The notes beneath the pieces were generated by a model. That model was not told the origin of the DNA. It made no database searches and was given only the letters and a program-made list of their open reading frames with translations. This document shows, piece after piece, positions 18,694 through 26,669 of a DNA stretch of 64,000 nucleotides. The stretch is from Paraburkholderia sp. BL21I4N1 (GTDB lineage: Bacteria > Pseudomonadota > Gammaproteobacteria > Burkholderiales > Burkholderiaceae). The DNA is taken from positions 1-64,000 of the forward strand of contig NZ_PVEN01000008.1 in the NCBI RefSeq assembly GCF_002973525.1. The letters run 5' to 3'. Position 1 is the stretch's first letter, and each line of letters starts with the position of its first letter. The translations under genes were made by a program, and so were the position numbers.

Positions 18694-20064
18694 ATGGGTC
18701 AAAGCGGGACGAGTGCAGTTGAGCAGCCGGTGACTGGCGCGGCAGACGCCGACGGCGAAGCGGTGCAGTTCGATCTGTTCGGGATGCCGGTGGAGCGGGC
18801 GGCGGTGCCGACGACCGTGGAACAGGCGCCGGCGGCGACCGTCGAGGTCGACGGGCGTGCGAAACGTCAGCCACGCGCCAAAGCCGCCAGCGCGACTTCA
18901 CTTTGGCAAGAAGACCAGACGTCTGCCGAAGAAGCCGCGCAGTCCACCTCGCCAGAGGGTGACTCCGCTGCCGCCACTGCCCCAGCCGCAACGCCCAGAA
19001 AACGCCGCGCCCGCGACGTCGTCGCCGCCCCGCCCTCGCCCGAACTTATCGCGCTCGCCGCCGATCTTCCGCCTGAGATCCACCTCGGCACCTCCACCTG
19101 GTCGTTCCCAGGCTGGAACGGCATCGTCTATGGCGACGAATACAGCAACAGCAAACTCTCGCGCGAAGGCCTCACCGCCTACGGCGCGCATCCGCTGCTG
19201 AAGACGGTCAGCATCGACCGTTCGTTCTATCAGGCGCTCACGGTCACCGAGTATTTGCGCTACGCGCAGCAAGTCCCTGAGCACTTCCGCTTCATCGTCA
19301 AAGCGCCGATGACGATCACCGACGCCACCGTGCGCGCCGAGCGCGGCGAGCCGGTCTCGCTGAACCCGTGTTTTCTGAACGCGCAAATGGCGATCGACGA
19401 CTTCGTCACGCCGTGCATCGAAGGACTCGGCGCGAAGGCCGGTGCGCTGGTGTTCCAGCTTTCGCCGTTGCCGGATCAGATGCTGGCGCAGCCGGCGGTG
19501 TTCATCGAACGTCTGGCTGAGTTTTTGACAGCGTTGCCCCGGCTGCCCGACGGCACCTGCTACGCGATCGAAATCCGCGACGCGAGCCTGCTGACGCCGC
19601 GCTTCATTCGCACGCTAAAGACGGCGGGCGTGCGCTATTGCGTGGGGATTCATGCGCGCATGCCGGATCCGTTGCGGCAGGCGGCAGCGCTCGCGCTGCT
19701 GGACGGCGAACCGGCCGGGCCGCTGATCGTGCGCTGGAGTCTGCATGGCGGCTTCAAATACGAACAGGCGAAAGCCAAGTACGAGCCGTTCAACCAGTTG
19801 GTCGATCAGGATCCGGCGACACGTGCGTCGCTCGCTGAATTGGCCGCGCGTTACGCGCTGGCCGGCCAGCCGGTGGTGATCGCGATCAACAATAAGGCGG
19901 AGGGGTCCGCGCCGCTAAGTTGCGTGGAGCTGGCGCGGGAGATTATCGAAGCGTACGCGCGGCAAGCTCACGAGCACGAGCACGACCTTGAGCACGAGCG
20001 CGACGCCGGGCAGGAACACGAAGCTGAGCGCGACGACCCGACGCCGCAGCAAGGTGAACCGTAA
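18694..20064 (+). CDS. DUF72 (YecE-like) family protein
   Basis: A 456-residue protein whose central part (about 128-425) is the DUF72 TIM-barrel fold, recognised from IHLGTSTWSFPGWNG, RFIVKAPMTITDATVRAERGEP and GLGAKAGALVFQLSPLP. Function of the family is unknown. The N-terminal 125 residues are Ala/Thr/Pro-rich and low complexity with a basic patch RKRRARDVV, and the C-terminal 30 are Glu/His-rich (HEHEHDLEHERDAGQEHEAE). Both ends look disordered. It is 72 bases downstream of cfa and could share its transcript. Confidence 0.9.
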   Translation: MGQSGTSAVEQPVTGAADADGEAVQFDLFGMPVERAAVPTTVEQAPAATVEVDGRAKRQPRAKAASATSLWQEDQTSAEEAAQSTSPEGDSAAATAPAATPRKRRARDVVAAPPSPELIALAADLPPEIHLGTSTWSFPGWNGIVYGDEYSNSKLSREGLTAYGAHPLLKTVSIDRSFYQALTVTEYLRYAQQVPEHFRFIVKAPMTITDATVRAERGEPVSLNPCFLNAQMAIDDFVTPCIEGLGAKAGALVFQLSPLPDQMLAQPAVFIERLAEFLTALPRLPDGTCYAIEIRDASLLTPRFIRTLKTAGVRYCVGIHARMPDPLRQAAALALLDGEPAGPLIVRWSLHGGFKYEQAKAKYEPFNQLVDQDPATRASLAELAARYALAGQPVVIAINNKAEGSAPLSCVELAREIIEAYARQAHEHEHDLEHERDAGQEHEAERDDPTPQQGEP

Positions 20065-20114
20065 CGCGGTGCGCCGCAACGCGACAGGCGGTCACGCGAT
20101 AAGCCGAGGCCGAT

Positions 20115-20140
20115 AAAAAAAGCGGCCATCGCTGGCCGCT
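20115..20140 (-). terminator. Rho-independent terminator of msrA
   Basis: Read on the minus strand, AGCGGCCA and TGGCCGCT form an eight-base stem with a four-base loop, followed by a run of seven T. It starts six bases past the msrA stop. Confidence 0.85.
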
Positions 20141-20145
20141 CTCCC

Positions 20146-20694
20146 TCACCCTGCCTTGATTCGATGCGCGAATTTCTGCCGAAACTTCGCGACCTTCGGC
20201 GCCACCACGAACGAGCAGTAGCCCTGATTCGGATGCTGCGCGAAATAGTTCTGATGATAGGCCTCGGCCGGCCAGTAATTGCCGTCCAGCGGCAGCACCT
20301 GCGTGACGATCTGGTCGTCGAAAATCCGCTGCTCGCCGATCTCGCGAAGCGCCTGCAACGCTGTCTCACGCTGCGCTTCCGAGTGCGTGAAAATCACCGA
20401 CCGGTATTGCGTGCCGACATCGTTACCCTGCCGGTTCAACTGCGTCGGATCGTGGATCGCGAAGAAAATATCCAGAATTTCGCGATAGCCGATCTTCGTG
20501 GGATCGAAGTCGACGTTCACGACTTCAGCGTGGCCGGTCACGCCGTCGCAGACCTGTTCATAAGTCGGCTGCGGGGTCTGGCCGCCCGCATAGCCCGACT
20601 CCACCGAATTCACACCGTCGACGCCCAGATACACCGCTTCGAGACACCAGAAACACCCGCCACCGAGAGTGGCGACTTCGCTCGTCTGATTCAT
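20146..20694 (-). CDS. msrA: Peptide-methionine (S)-S-oxide reductase MsrA
   Basis: MsrA repairs oxidised methionine by reducing the S-sulfoxide. The 182-residue product has the catalytic GCFWC with nucleophile Cys14, the substrate-pocket residues in GYAGG and the segment THSEAQRETA, and a C-terminal GYCSFVVAPKV that supplies the recycling cysteine. A strong AGGAG ribosome binding site lies ten bases before the ATG. It is a single gene with its own terminator. Confidence 0.96.
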   Translation of the reverse strand: MNQTSEVATLGGGCFWCLEAVYLGVDGVNSVESGYAGGQTPQPTYEQVCDGVTGHAEVVNVDFDPTKIGYREILDIFFAIHDPTQLNRQGNDVGTQYRSVIFTHSEAQRETALQALREIGEQRIFDDQIVTQVLPLDGNYWPAEAYHQNYFAQHPNQGYCSFVVAPKVAKFRQKFAHRIKAG

Positions 20695-20951
20695 GCTGCA
20701 CGCTCCTGGAAACGCATAAACGGCCGATGCCGGTTCCGCTTTACCGCAACGCTCATGCCACCACCGGGACCTTCCAGCTTGGTGGGCTTACCCACATGCC
20801 GGCTGGGGTCGCGGCCAATTCGCCGCGATTGCAGTTAAAATTGGGACAAATCGACGATTTTCACTATGACTTTCGAATCATTTGTTTTCGGCCACGCATG
20901 CGACGGGTTCAGTCTGGAGCGGATCCCGTCCGCACGAGGGGCATCCTGCCG

Positions 20952-21461
20952 ATGAAGCACGCCAGTCCGCCCAACTTCGACCAGAGCGCCTTCAAACAGG
21001 CGCTCGGCCAATTCGCTACCGGCGTCACCGTCATTACAACGCGTGCGGCGTCCGGCCAATTGATCGGCATCACGGCCAGTTCGTTTAATTCGGTTTCGCT
21101 CGACCCGCCGCTAGTGCTGTGGAGTCTGGCCACGCGCTCGGCCTCGATGCCGGTGTTCCGGACCAATAGCCACTATGTGGTGAACGTGCTGGCCGCGTCG
21201 CAGCTCGATCTGTGCAAACGCTTCGCGACCGTGAAGGGCGACCGCTTCGAAGGTGTGTCGCACGCGGCGGGCGACTCCGGCATGCCGGTGCTCGACGGTG
21301 CGCTGGCATGGTTCGAATGCCACAACCGTAGCCGCTACGAGGAAGGCGACCACGTGATCTTCGTCGGCGAAGTGGAGCGCTGCGGCCTGCATGAAAATGC
21401 CGCGGAAATCTCGCCGCTGGTGTTTCAGAGCGGCCAGTTTCACGGGCTTAAGTCGATCTGA
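20952..21461 (+). CDS. Flavin reductase family protein (FMN-binding split barrel)
   Basis: A 169-residue protein of the HpaC/FMN reductase group. GQFATGVTVITT, GQLIGITASSFNSVSLDPPLVLW and the C-terminal PLVFQSGQFHGL are the recognised stretches. Such enzymes supply reduced flavin to two-component monooxygenases; no partner oxygenase lies next door, so the partner is unknown. The start is the ATG at 20952, ten bases after GAGGGG. Upstream in-frame sequence is not family-like. Confidence 0.88.
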   Translation: MKHASPPNFDQSAFKQALGQFATGVTVITTRAASGQLIGITASSFNSVSLDPPLVLWSLATRSASMPVFRTNSHYVVNVLAASQLDLCKRFATVKGDRFEGVSHAAGDSGMPVLDGALAWFECHNRSRYEEGDHVIFVGEVERCGLHENAAEISPLVFQSGQFHGLKSI

Positions 21462-21498
21462 ACCGCGCCACCCACTTGCCGGCGGCGCATTCAATCGA

Positions 21499-22014
21499 TC
21501 AGCGGTCGTTATGCGCGGTGCCGTGACTGCTGGTTTTGGTCACCAGCGCCACCGGTACGCCGGAATCTTCCTTCAACGTCTGCAGCACGATATTCGAACG
21601 AATATCCATCACGCCAGGCGCCTTGTAGAGACGCTGCAGCACGAAATCCGAATAGTGTTTGAGGTTGTGCGCGAGAACCCGCAACAGGTAATGGGTCTCG
21701 CCAGTCACCACGAACGCGCCGACCACTTCCGGCCAGTCCCGCACCGCTTCGGCAAAGCGCTCGTGCCAGTTCTCCTGGTCGTTGCGCATGGACACCTGCA
21801 CGAACGCTTCCAGTTCGAAACCCAGTACTTCGCGGTTCAGACACGCACGGTAATGCTCGATGACGCCCTGCTCCTCCAGGAGGCGCAGACGTCGTAGACA
21901 GGCCGATGGCGAGAGCGAGATGCGCTCCGCCAGGTCGAGATTGCTGATCCGTCCTTCTTGCTGAAGCACCGTCAAGATACGGCAATCGGTGGCGTCGAGC
22001 GAGATCGCGTTCAT
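21499..22014 (-). CDS. kynR: Lrp/AsnC family transcriptional regulator, probable KynR
   Basis: A 171-residue regulator with an N-terminal winged helix-turn-helix (about 8-60, SNLDLAERISLSPSACLRRLRLLEE) and a C-terminal RAM ligand-binding domain (about 70-150). It is divergent from kynB with a 130-base shared promoter region. In Pseudomonas aeruginosa an Lrp-type activator, KynR, sits in the same place and responds to kynurenine; applying that name here is inference from position and family. A good ribosome binding site GGGAGA precedes the ATG. Confidence 0.88.
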   Translation of the reverse strand: MNAISLDATDCRILTVLQQEGRISNLDLAERISLSPSACLRRLRLLEEQGVIEHYRACLNREVLGFELEAFVQVSMRNDQENWHERFAEAVRDWPEVVGAFVVTGETHYLLRVLAHNLKHYSDFVLQRLYKAPGVMDIRSNIVLQTLKEDSGVPVALVTKTSSHGTAHNDR

Positions 22015-22144
22015 ATTCGGTCTCCCTTTCCCATTTATGCCAAATTATGTTCCAAGACACGACGCAGAAGGAGATTTTTTCGCAATCACATTTCGCGGCA
22101 GGCCACCTATCATTTCGAGATAGACACAATCCGCCGATGGAGAC

Positions 22145-22804
22145 ATGCAAACAATCTGGGACATCACCCCCGCCGTCGATACCGCGACGCCCGTCTGGCC
22201 TGGCGATACGCCCGTCGGCATAGAGCGCGTGTGGCGCATGGAGGCGGGCTCGCCCGTCAACGTCGCGCGTCTGACGCTGTCGCCGCACACCGGCGCGCAC
22301 ACCGACGCACCGTTGCACTATGACGCGCAAGGCGCGGCCATCGGCGAAGTGGCGCTCGACGCCTATCTCGGCCGATGCCGCGTGATTCATTGCATCGGTG
22401 CCGCGCCTGTTGTGACGCCACAACACCTGACCGGCTCGCTCGACGACCTGCCGCCGCGAGTCTTACTACGTACTTACGAAAACGCGCCGACCGCCGCGTG
22501 GGACAGCGCGTTTTGCGCGGTCGCGCCGGAGACGATCGATCTGCTCGCCGCGCGCGGGGTGCAACTTATCGGCATCGATACGCCGTCGCTCGATCCGCAA
22601 GAATCGAAGACGATGGATGCGCACCACCGAATCCGCGCGCACCGCATGGCGATTCTCGAAGGCATCGTGCTGGACGCTGTCGCGCCCGGCGACTATGAGT
22701 TGATCGCACTGCCGCTCAAGCTGACCACGCTGGACGCGAGTCCGGTGCGCGCGATCTTGCGTGCGCTGCCGACACCGGCCGACTCTGACGCCGACGCCCG
22801 CTGA
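22145..22804 (+). CDS. kynB: Kynurenine formamidase
   Basis: KynB hydrolyses N-formylkynurenine to kynurenine and formate, the second step of tryptophan breakdown. It is the metal-dependent bacterial type: HTGAHTDAPLHYD supplies His48, His52 and Asp54 as metal ligands and His58 as the likely base. The length (219 residues) is normal for the family. It is the first gene of a kynB-kynU-kynA operon with spacers of 65 and 10 bases. Confidence 0.96.
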   Translation: MQTIWDITPAVDTATPVWPGDTPVGIERVWRMEAGSPVNVARLTLSPHTGAHTDAPLHYDAQGAAIGEVALDAYLGRCRVIHCIGAAPVVTPQHLTGSLDDLPPRVLLRTYENAPTAAWDSAFCAVAPETIDLLAARGVQLIGIDTPSLDPQESKTMDAHHRIRAHRMAILEGIVLDAVAPGDYELIALPLKLTTLDASPVRAILRALPTPADSDADAR

Positions 22805-22869
22805 ACGCTGAACGCCGCCGAATCGCCCACCCTCCCAATCCCGCTCCCGATCCGACTGACGGAACCACC

Positions 22870-24120
22870 ATGAACCACCGTGAAGAAGCCCTGGCGCTCG
22901 ACAGCGCCGACCCGCTCGCCTTACTGCGCGATCAGTTCGCGCTGTCGCCGACCACTATCTATCTCGACGGCAATTCGCTCGGCGTGCCGCCGGCCGCCGC
23001 CGCGCAACGCGCACAGACCGTGATTGCCGCCGAATGGGGCGAAGGCCTGATCCGCAGCTGGAACAGCGCGGGCTGGTTCGCGCTGCCGCGCCGCCTCGGC
23101 AACAAGCTCGCGCCGCTGATCGGCGCGGCGGACGACGAAGTGGTCGTCACCGATACGATTTCGATCAACCTGTTCAAGCTGCTCTCCGCGGCGGTGCGCG
23201 TGGCGAATGCACGCGACCCGAAGCGTCGTGTGATCGTGTCCGAGCGCTCGAATTTCCCGACCGATCTGTACATTGCGCAAGGTTTGATCGAACAGCTCGA
23301 CCGTGGTTATGAACTGCGCCTCGTCGACGATCCGTCCGAACTGCCGGCCGCGATCGGCGACGACACCGCCATCGCGATGATCACGCACGTGAACTACCGC
23401 ACCGGCTATATGCACGACATGGCCGCGCTGACCAGGCTGATTCACGACAAGGGCGCGCTCGCGTTGTGGGATCTCGCGCATTCGGCGGGCGCCGTGCCGG
23501 TCGATCTGAATGGCGTCGGCGCCGATTATGCGGTGGGTTGCACGTACAAGTATCTGAATGGCGGCCCCGGTTCCCCGGCATTCGCCTGGGTGCCCAAGCG
23601 TCATCAAAACGAATTCACGCAGCCGCTGTCCGGCTGGTGGGGGCATCGCGCGCCGTTCGAGATGGATCCGGCGTATCAGCCGGATGACGGCATCGGCCGC
23701 TTTTTGTGCGGCACGCAGCCGATGGTGTCGATGTCGCTGGTCGAGTGCGGGCTCGATGTTTTTTTGCAGACCGATATGCAGGCGATTCGTCGCAAGTCGC
23801 TGGCGTTGACCGATCTGTTCATCGAACTGGTTGAAGCGCGCTGCGGCGAGTTTCCGTTGACGCTCGTCACGCCGCGCGAGCATGCGCAGCGCGGTTCGCA
23901 TGCGAGCTTCGAGCATCCGCATGGTTATGAAGTCATGCAGGCGTTGATCGCGCGCGGGGTGATTGGCGATTATCGCGAGCCGCGTGTGTTGCGGTTTGGT
24001 TTTACGCCTTTGTACACGCGCTTCGTGGATGTGTGGGACGCCGTGGAGACGCTGCGCGACGTGCTCGTGCATGAGACCTGGCGGGCGCCTGAATTTGCCG
24101 CTCGCGGCGCGGTGACCTGA
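22870..24120 (+). CDS. kynU: Kynureninase
   Basis: This PLP enzyme cleaves kynurenine to anthranilate and alanine, third step of the anthranilate route. The 416-residue product has the PLP lysine at Lys227 in CTYKYLNGGPGSPAF, the same number as in the Pseudomonas fluorescens enzyme, and the upstream phosphate-binding and aspartate segments (WDLAHSAGAVPVDL). It stands between kynB and kynA in pathway order for an operon giving anthranilate. No anthranilate dioxygenase genes follow in the window, so the fate of anthranilate is not visible here. Confidence 0.97.
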   Translation: MNHREEALALDSADPLALLRDQFALSPTTIYLDGNSLGVPPAAAAQRAQTVIAAEWGEGLIRSWNSAGWFALPRRLGNKLAPLIGAADDEVVVTDTISINLFKLLSAAVRVANARDPKRRVIVSERSNFPTDLYIAQGLIEQLDRGYELRLVDDPSELPAAIGDDTAIAMITHVNYRTGYMHDMAALTRLIHDKGALALWDLAHSAGAVPVDLNGVGADYAVGCTYKYLNGGPGSPAFAWVPKRHQNEFTQPLSGWWGHRAPFEMDPAYQPDDGIGRFLCGTQPMVSMSLVECGLDVFLQTDMQAIRRKSLALTDLFIELVEARCGEFPLTLVTPREHAQRGSHASFEHPHGYEVMQALIARGVIGDYREPRVLRFGFTPLYTRFVDVWDAVETLRDVLVHETWRAPEFAARGAVT

Positions 24121-24130
24121 GGAGCGGGCG

Positions 24131-25054
24131 ATGAACGATCATATGGAAACACCGGGGTTGCCGGAAGATAAGCCTGTGCAGGGGTGTCCGTTTGGGCATG
24201 GGGCGGTTTCCGCGGCTCCTGCGGCTTCTTCAGGCGATGGCTGGCACGACGCGCAACTCGATTTTTCGGAATCGATGAGTTACGGCGACTATCTGTCGCT
24301 CGGGTCGGTGCTCGATGCGCAGCATCCGCTGTCGCCGGATCACAATGAGATGCTGTTCATCATCCAGCATCAGACGAGTGAGCTGTGGATGAAGCTCGCC
24401 CTGTATGAGCTGCGTGCGGCGCTGCAGGCCGTGCATCGCGATGAATTGCCGCCGGCGTTCAAGATGCTCGCTCGCGTGTCGCGAATCATGGAGCAGCTCG
24501 TCCAGGCGTGGAGTGTTCTTGCCACCATGACGCCGTCCGAATACACCGCCATGCGGCCGTTTCTCGGGAGTTCTTCCGGGTTTCAGTCTTATCAGTATCG
24601 GCAGATTGAGTTTCTGCTCGGCAATAAGAATCAGCAGATGCTGAAGCCGCATGCGCATCGGGCAGAGGTCTTTGCCGAGGTTAAAGCTTCGCTCGAGGCG
24701 CCTTCTTTCTACGATGAGGTTGTTCGGTTACTGGCGCGGCGCGGGTTTCCTATCGCGGCCTCCCGGTTGGAGCGGGACTGGACTCAGCCTACTGTTCACG
24801 ATGCGTCGGTCGAAGCCGCCTGGCTTGAGGTTTATCGAAATCCTTCACAGCATTGGGAGCTTTATGAAATGGCTGAGGAACTTGTCGATCTCGAAGATGC
24901 GTTCAGGCAGTGGCGGTTTCGACATGTGACTACCGTTGAACGGATTATTGGGTTTAAGCAAGGCACCGGCGGGACCAGTGGGGCGACCTATCTGCGGAAG
25001 ATGCTCGATGTGGTTTTGTTTCCTGAGCTTTGGCATGTCCGGACCATGCTCTAG
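24131..25054 (+). CDS. kynA: Tryptophan 2,3-dioxygenase
   Basis: KynA is the haem dioxygenase that opens the indole ring of tryptophan, the first and committed step. The 307-residue product has the active-site His80 in IIQHQTSELWMKL and the proximal haem ligand His265 in WRFRHVTTVERIIGFKQG. It starts ten bases after kynU with GAGGAG in front, so it is translated from the same operon. The last roughly 450 bases use many T-ending codons, unlike the GC-rich codons of kynB and kynU, right next to the repeat at 25068. Confidence 0.96.
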   Translation: MNDHMETPGLPEDKPVQGCPFGHGAVSAAPAASSGDGWHDAQLDFSESMSYGDYLSLGSVLDAQHPLSPDHNEMLFIIQHQTSELWMKLALYELRAALQAVHRDELPPAFKMLARVSRIMEQLVQAWSVLATMTPSEYTAMRPFLGSSSGFQSYQYRQIEFLLGNKNQQMLKPHAHRAEVFAEVKASLEAPSFYDEVVRLLARRGFPIAASRLERDWTQPTVHDASVEAAWLEVYRNPSQHWELYEMAEELVDLEDAFRQWRFRHVTTVERIIGFKQGTGGTSGATYLRKMLDVVLFPELWHVRTML

Positions 25055-25067
25055 GGCCCGCTCGGCG

Positions 25068-25131
25068 CGTTGGTGTGGGCCTTTCCTTGGGTTGTTAGTG
25101 GTCTATTGGCGTTGCCACGCGAGGCGGCACC
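25068..25131 (+). repeat. Intergenic repeat, copy A (inverted relative to copy B at 26565-26635)
   Basis: GGCCTTTCCTTG, then GTTGTTAGTGGTCTATTGG and GTTGCC...GGCGGCACC match the reverse complement of 26565-26635 with few changes. Copy A lies between the kynA stop and the LPMO stop. The palindromic half of copy B (26529-26563) is missing here. Confidence 0.75.
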
Positions 25132-25132
25132 G

Positions 25133-25870
25133 CTAATCCCTAATTGGTGCTTCCGCGCTCAATGCCTGGAATGGGCTCACTACTGAACTGCCGTTTGCGT
25201 CCGTGAAGTGCGTATCGATCACCTGGTAAAAGCCCATTTGCGTGTCGGCGACTTCCCAGACCGCGAGAATGACCTGATAGCCGACGCGATTGGGTAGTCG
25301 GCATTGGTGAATCGTCGGTTTCGTTGGTTTGAGATCAGCCTTCCAATAGGGTTGGCCGTCGTTCTGGATCGTGCAGAACGGTTTCTCGTCAAACTGCGCT
25401 CGCGTTAGCGGTTTTGCAGGATCCCAGCCGGAACGCGTGATGAAGTAGTTCCACCGCCGCGTCCCGTGGAGCGCAGCATATTCCCACTTGAAAATCTGAG
25501 TCGAATTGGCACGCAACGCAACCTTCGTCCATCGGTTCGCGGATTGTTCGTTCAATACTGCAATGTGCCCATTTACACTCGATCCGGCAATCTCGCCATC
25601 TTTCGGCGGCTGGGCGTTACGTACATCGTCCGGTGCAAAAACATCCGCTAAACCTGCGCGCGTGGCGGGAAAAAATTTACCGTTCTCCATTGCGTTCGCC
25701 TGCCATGCGTCGACGTTGCAATCAACGTTCTTTCGCTCCACACAGAGCACAATGCGAGAAGGCGGCTGAGTCACTCGCCCATGAGCATGAACAAGCGTGG
25801 TGCCGAATAGCGCAGTCAACGCAACGACCCAATGGCACCGCGTGAATGAGCGATGCATGTTCTCGTCCAT
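25133..25870 (-). CDS. Secreted AA10 lytic polysaccharide monooxygenase
   Basis: A 245-residue copper oxidase of the AA10 family, which cleaves chitin or cellulose chains oxidatively outside the cell. Residues 1-29 form a signal peptide ending LVHA, so the mature protein begins with His30, as the copper histidine brace requires. The second brace His135 is in YAALHGTRRWNYFITRSGWDP, and Phe222 in VIDTHF fits the axial position. It is a single catalytic domain with no carbohydrate-binding module. The start at 25870 has GGAG eight bases upstream; 25858 is an alternative. Substrate choice cannot be read. It stands alone on an island bounded by inverted repeats. Confidence 0.9.
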   Translation of the reverse strand: MDENMHRSFTRCHWVVALTALFGTTLVHAHGRVTQPPSRIVLCVERKNVDCNVDAWQANAMENGKFFPATRAGLADVFAPDDVRNAQPPKDGEIAGSSVNGHIAVLNEQSANRWTKVALRANSTQIFKWEYAALHGTRRWNYFITRSGWDPAKPLTRAQFDEKPFCTIQNDGQPYWKADLKPTKPTIHQCRLPNRVGYQVILAVWEVADTQMGFYQVIDTHFTDANGSSVVSPFQALSAEAPIRD

Positions 25871-26290
25871 TATCTATTCTCCATAGCACCTCTCCCGTAT
25901 CGCACCGTGTCATTTTCGACGTGCGATGGGGAGAGCGGTTGATTACCTGGCGGCATCGACAACTGAGCACGAATCCGTGATCTTTATGACGATCCGACGC
26001 CGAGGCGAAGTGCGACTTGTGCGCGCCAACGGAGAAGGACAACATATTTGCCTTTCAACACACTTCAACCTCGACGCAGCGTAGTGATTAACGTATGAGT
26101 CCGAGCGCTTGAACGATGTACAGGGCACTCCAACTCACTCACACAGGTCATCAACATACACGCGAAATTCGCGGCTGGAGTCTCCCGCGCCGCTATGCCG
26201 CGGACATGACGATTAGAAAAAATGACGTCGACAATAAGCGCGGGTCAAGCAATAGCAAGAAGAAGATGGAGAGAACAAGAGCATCAGAAT

Positions 26291-26338
26291 CACGAGCAAG
26301 GAGTGCGTGGGAGCGCGGACTCCAGATGAGCCGCTACC
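26291..26338 (+). repeat. Imperfect 48-base direct repeat, unit 1
   Basis: Begins CACGAGC and ends TCCAGATGAGCCGCTACC. It matches 26427-26474 at 40 of 48 positions by hand alignment without gaps; units start 136 bases apart. Confidence 0.75.
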
Positions 26339-26426
26339 ACTGCGACGCGATAAACCCGTTCAGCAGGCGCAGAGCCTGAACGACCTTGCGGCGCGCGAAA
26401 CGCCGCCGGAAGAATGACTGCTGTGT

Positions 26427-26474
26427 CACGAGCGCGGAGTGTGCGAGAGCACGGATTCCAGATGAGCCACTACC
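26427..26474 (+). repeat. Imperfect 48-base direct repeat, unit 2
   Basis: Second unit of the pair that starts at 26291; ends TCCAGATGAGCCACTACC, and runs straight into the sequence preceding the palindrome at 26529. Confidence 0.75.
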
Positions 26475-26528
26475 GTAACTGTGCGGCGGCCCCGCTTATG
26501 AGCTAGCGGTGTGAGCCGCTTTCTTTTG

Positions 26529-26563
26529 CCTACTTTTCTTTGCGGCCGGCAAAGAAAAGTAGG
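26529..26563. repeat. Perfect 15-base palindrome with 5-base loop
   Basis: CCTACTTTTCTTTGC (26529-26543) and its exact reverse complement (26549-26563) surround GGCCG. The hairpin is pyrimidine-rich on one arm and could act as a terminator for the SDR operon or as a mobile palindromic unit. I recall this sequence as a frequent intergenic element in Paraburkholderia; that is memory, not a search. Confidence 0.8.
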
Positions 26564-26564
26564 T

Positions 26565-26635
26565 GCCGCCCCGCACAGGGGCAACCCCAATAGACCACCA
26601 ACAACACAAGGAAAGGCCAACACCCCAACACGAAC
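26565..26635 (-). repeat. Intergenic repeat, copy B
   Basis: Read on the minus strand: GTTGGCCTTTCCTTGTGTTG, GTGGTCTATTGG, then a small GCCCC/GGGGC hairpin and CGGCACCTAC leading into the palindrome. It is the longer of the two copies and lies directly behind the SDR stop codon. Confidence 0.75.
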
Positions 26636-26669
26636 CACCCAATCGCCGAACAGACCACCCCCCCCAAAA

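Larger units (their letters stand above)
25871..26669. other. Non-coding stretch with repeats between the LPMO and the SDR (799 bp)
   Basis: Open frames here are basic, low in complexity and unlike any family I know; none is called. The stretch is less GC-rich than its surroundings (many A/T-rich words between 25871 and 26280). It contains an imperfect 48-base direct repeat, a 15-base-arm palindrome and copy B of the inverted repeat, listed separately. The LPMO promoter must lie near 25880-25960. Confidence 0.7.

Noticed and set aside
26116..26379. Open frame of 87 codons on the plus strand in the LPMO island
   Set aside because: Basic, repetitive residues, spans the direct repeat, no ribosome binding site and no family resemblance.
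26291..26474. CRISPR array
   Set aside because: Only two imperfect long units, a spacing far larger than a spacer, and no cas genes.
25068..26635. The inverted repeats as the ends of an insertion sequence
   Set aside because: No transposase is encoded between them and the two copies differ in length; they look like dispersed intergenic repeats.
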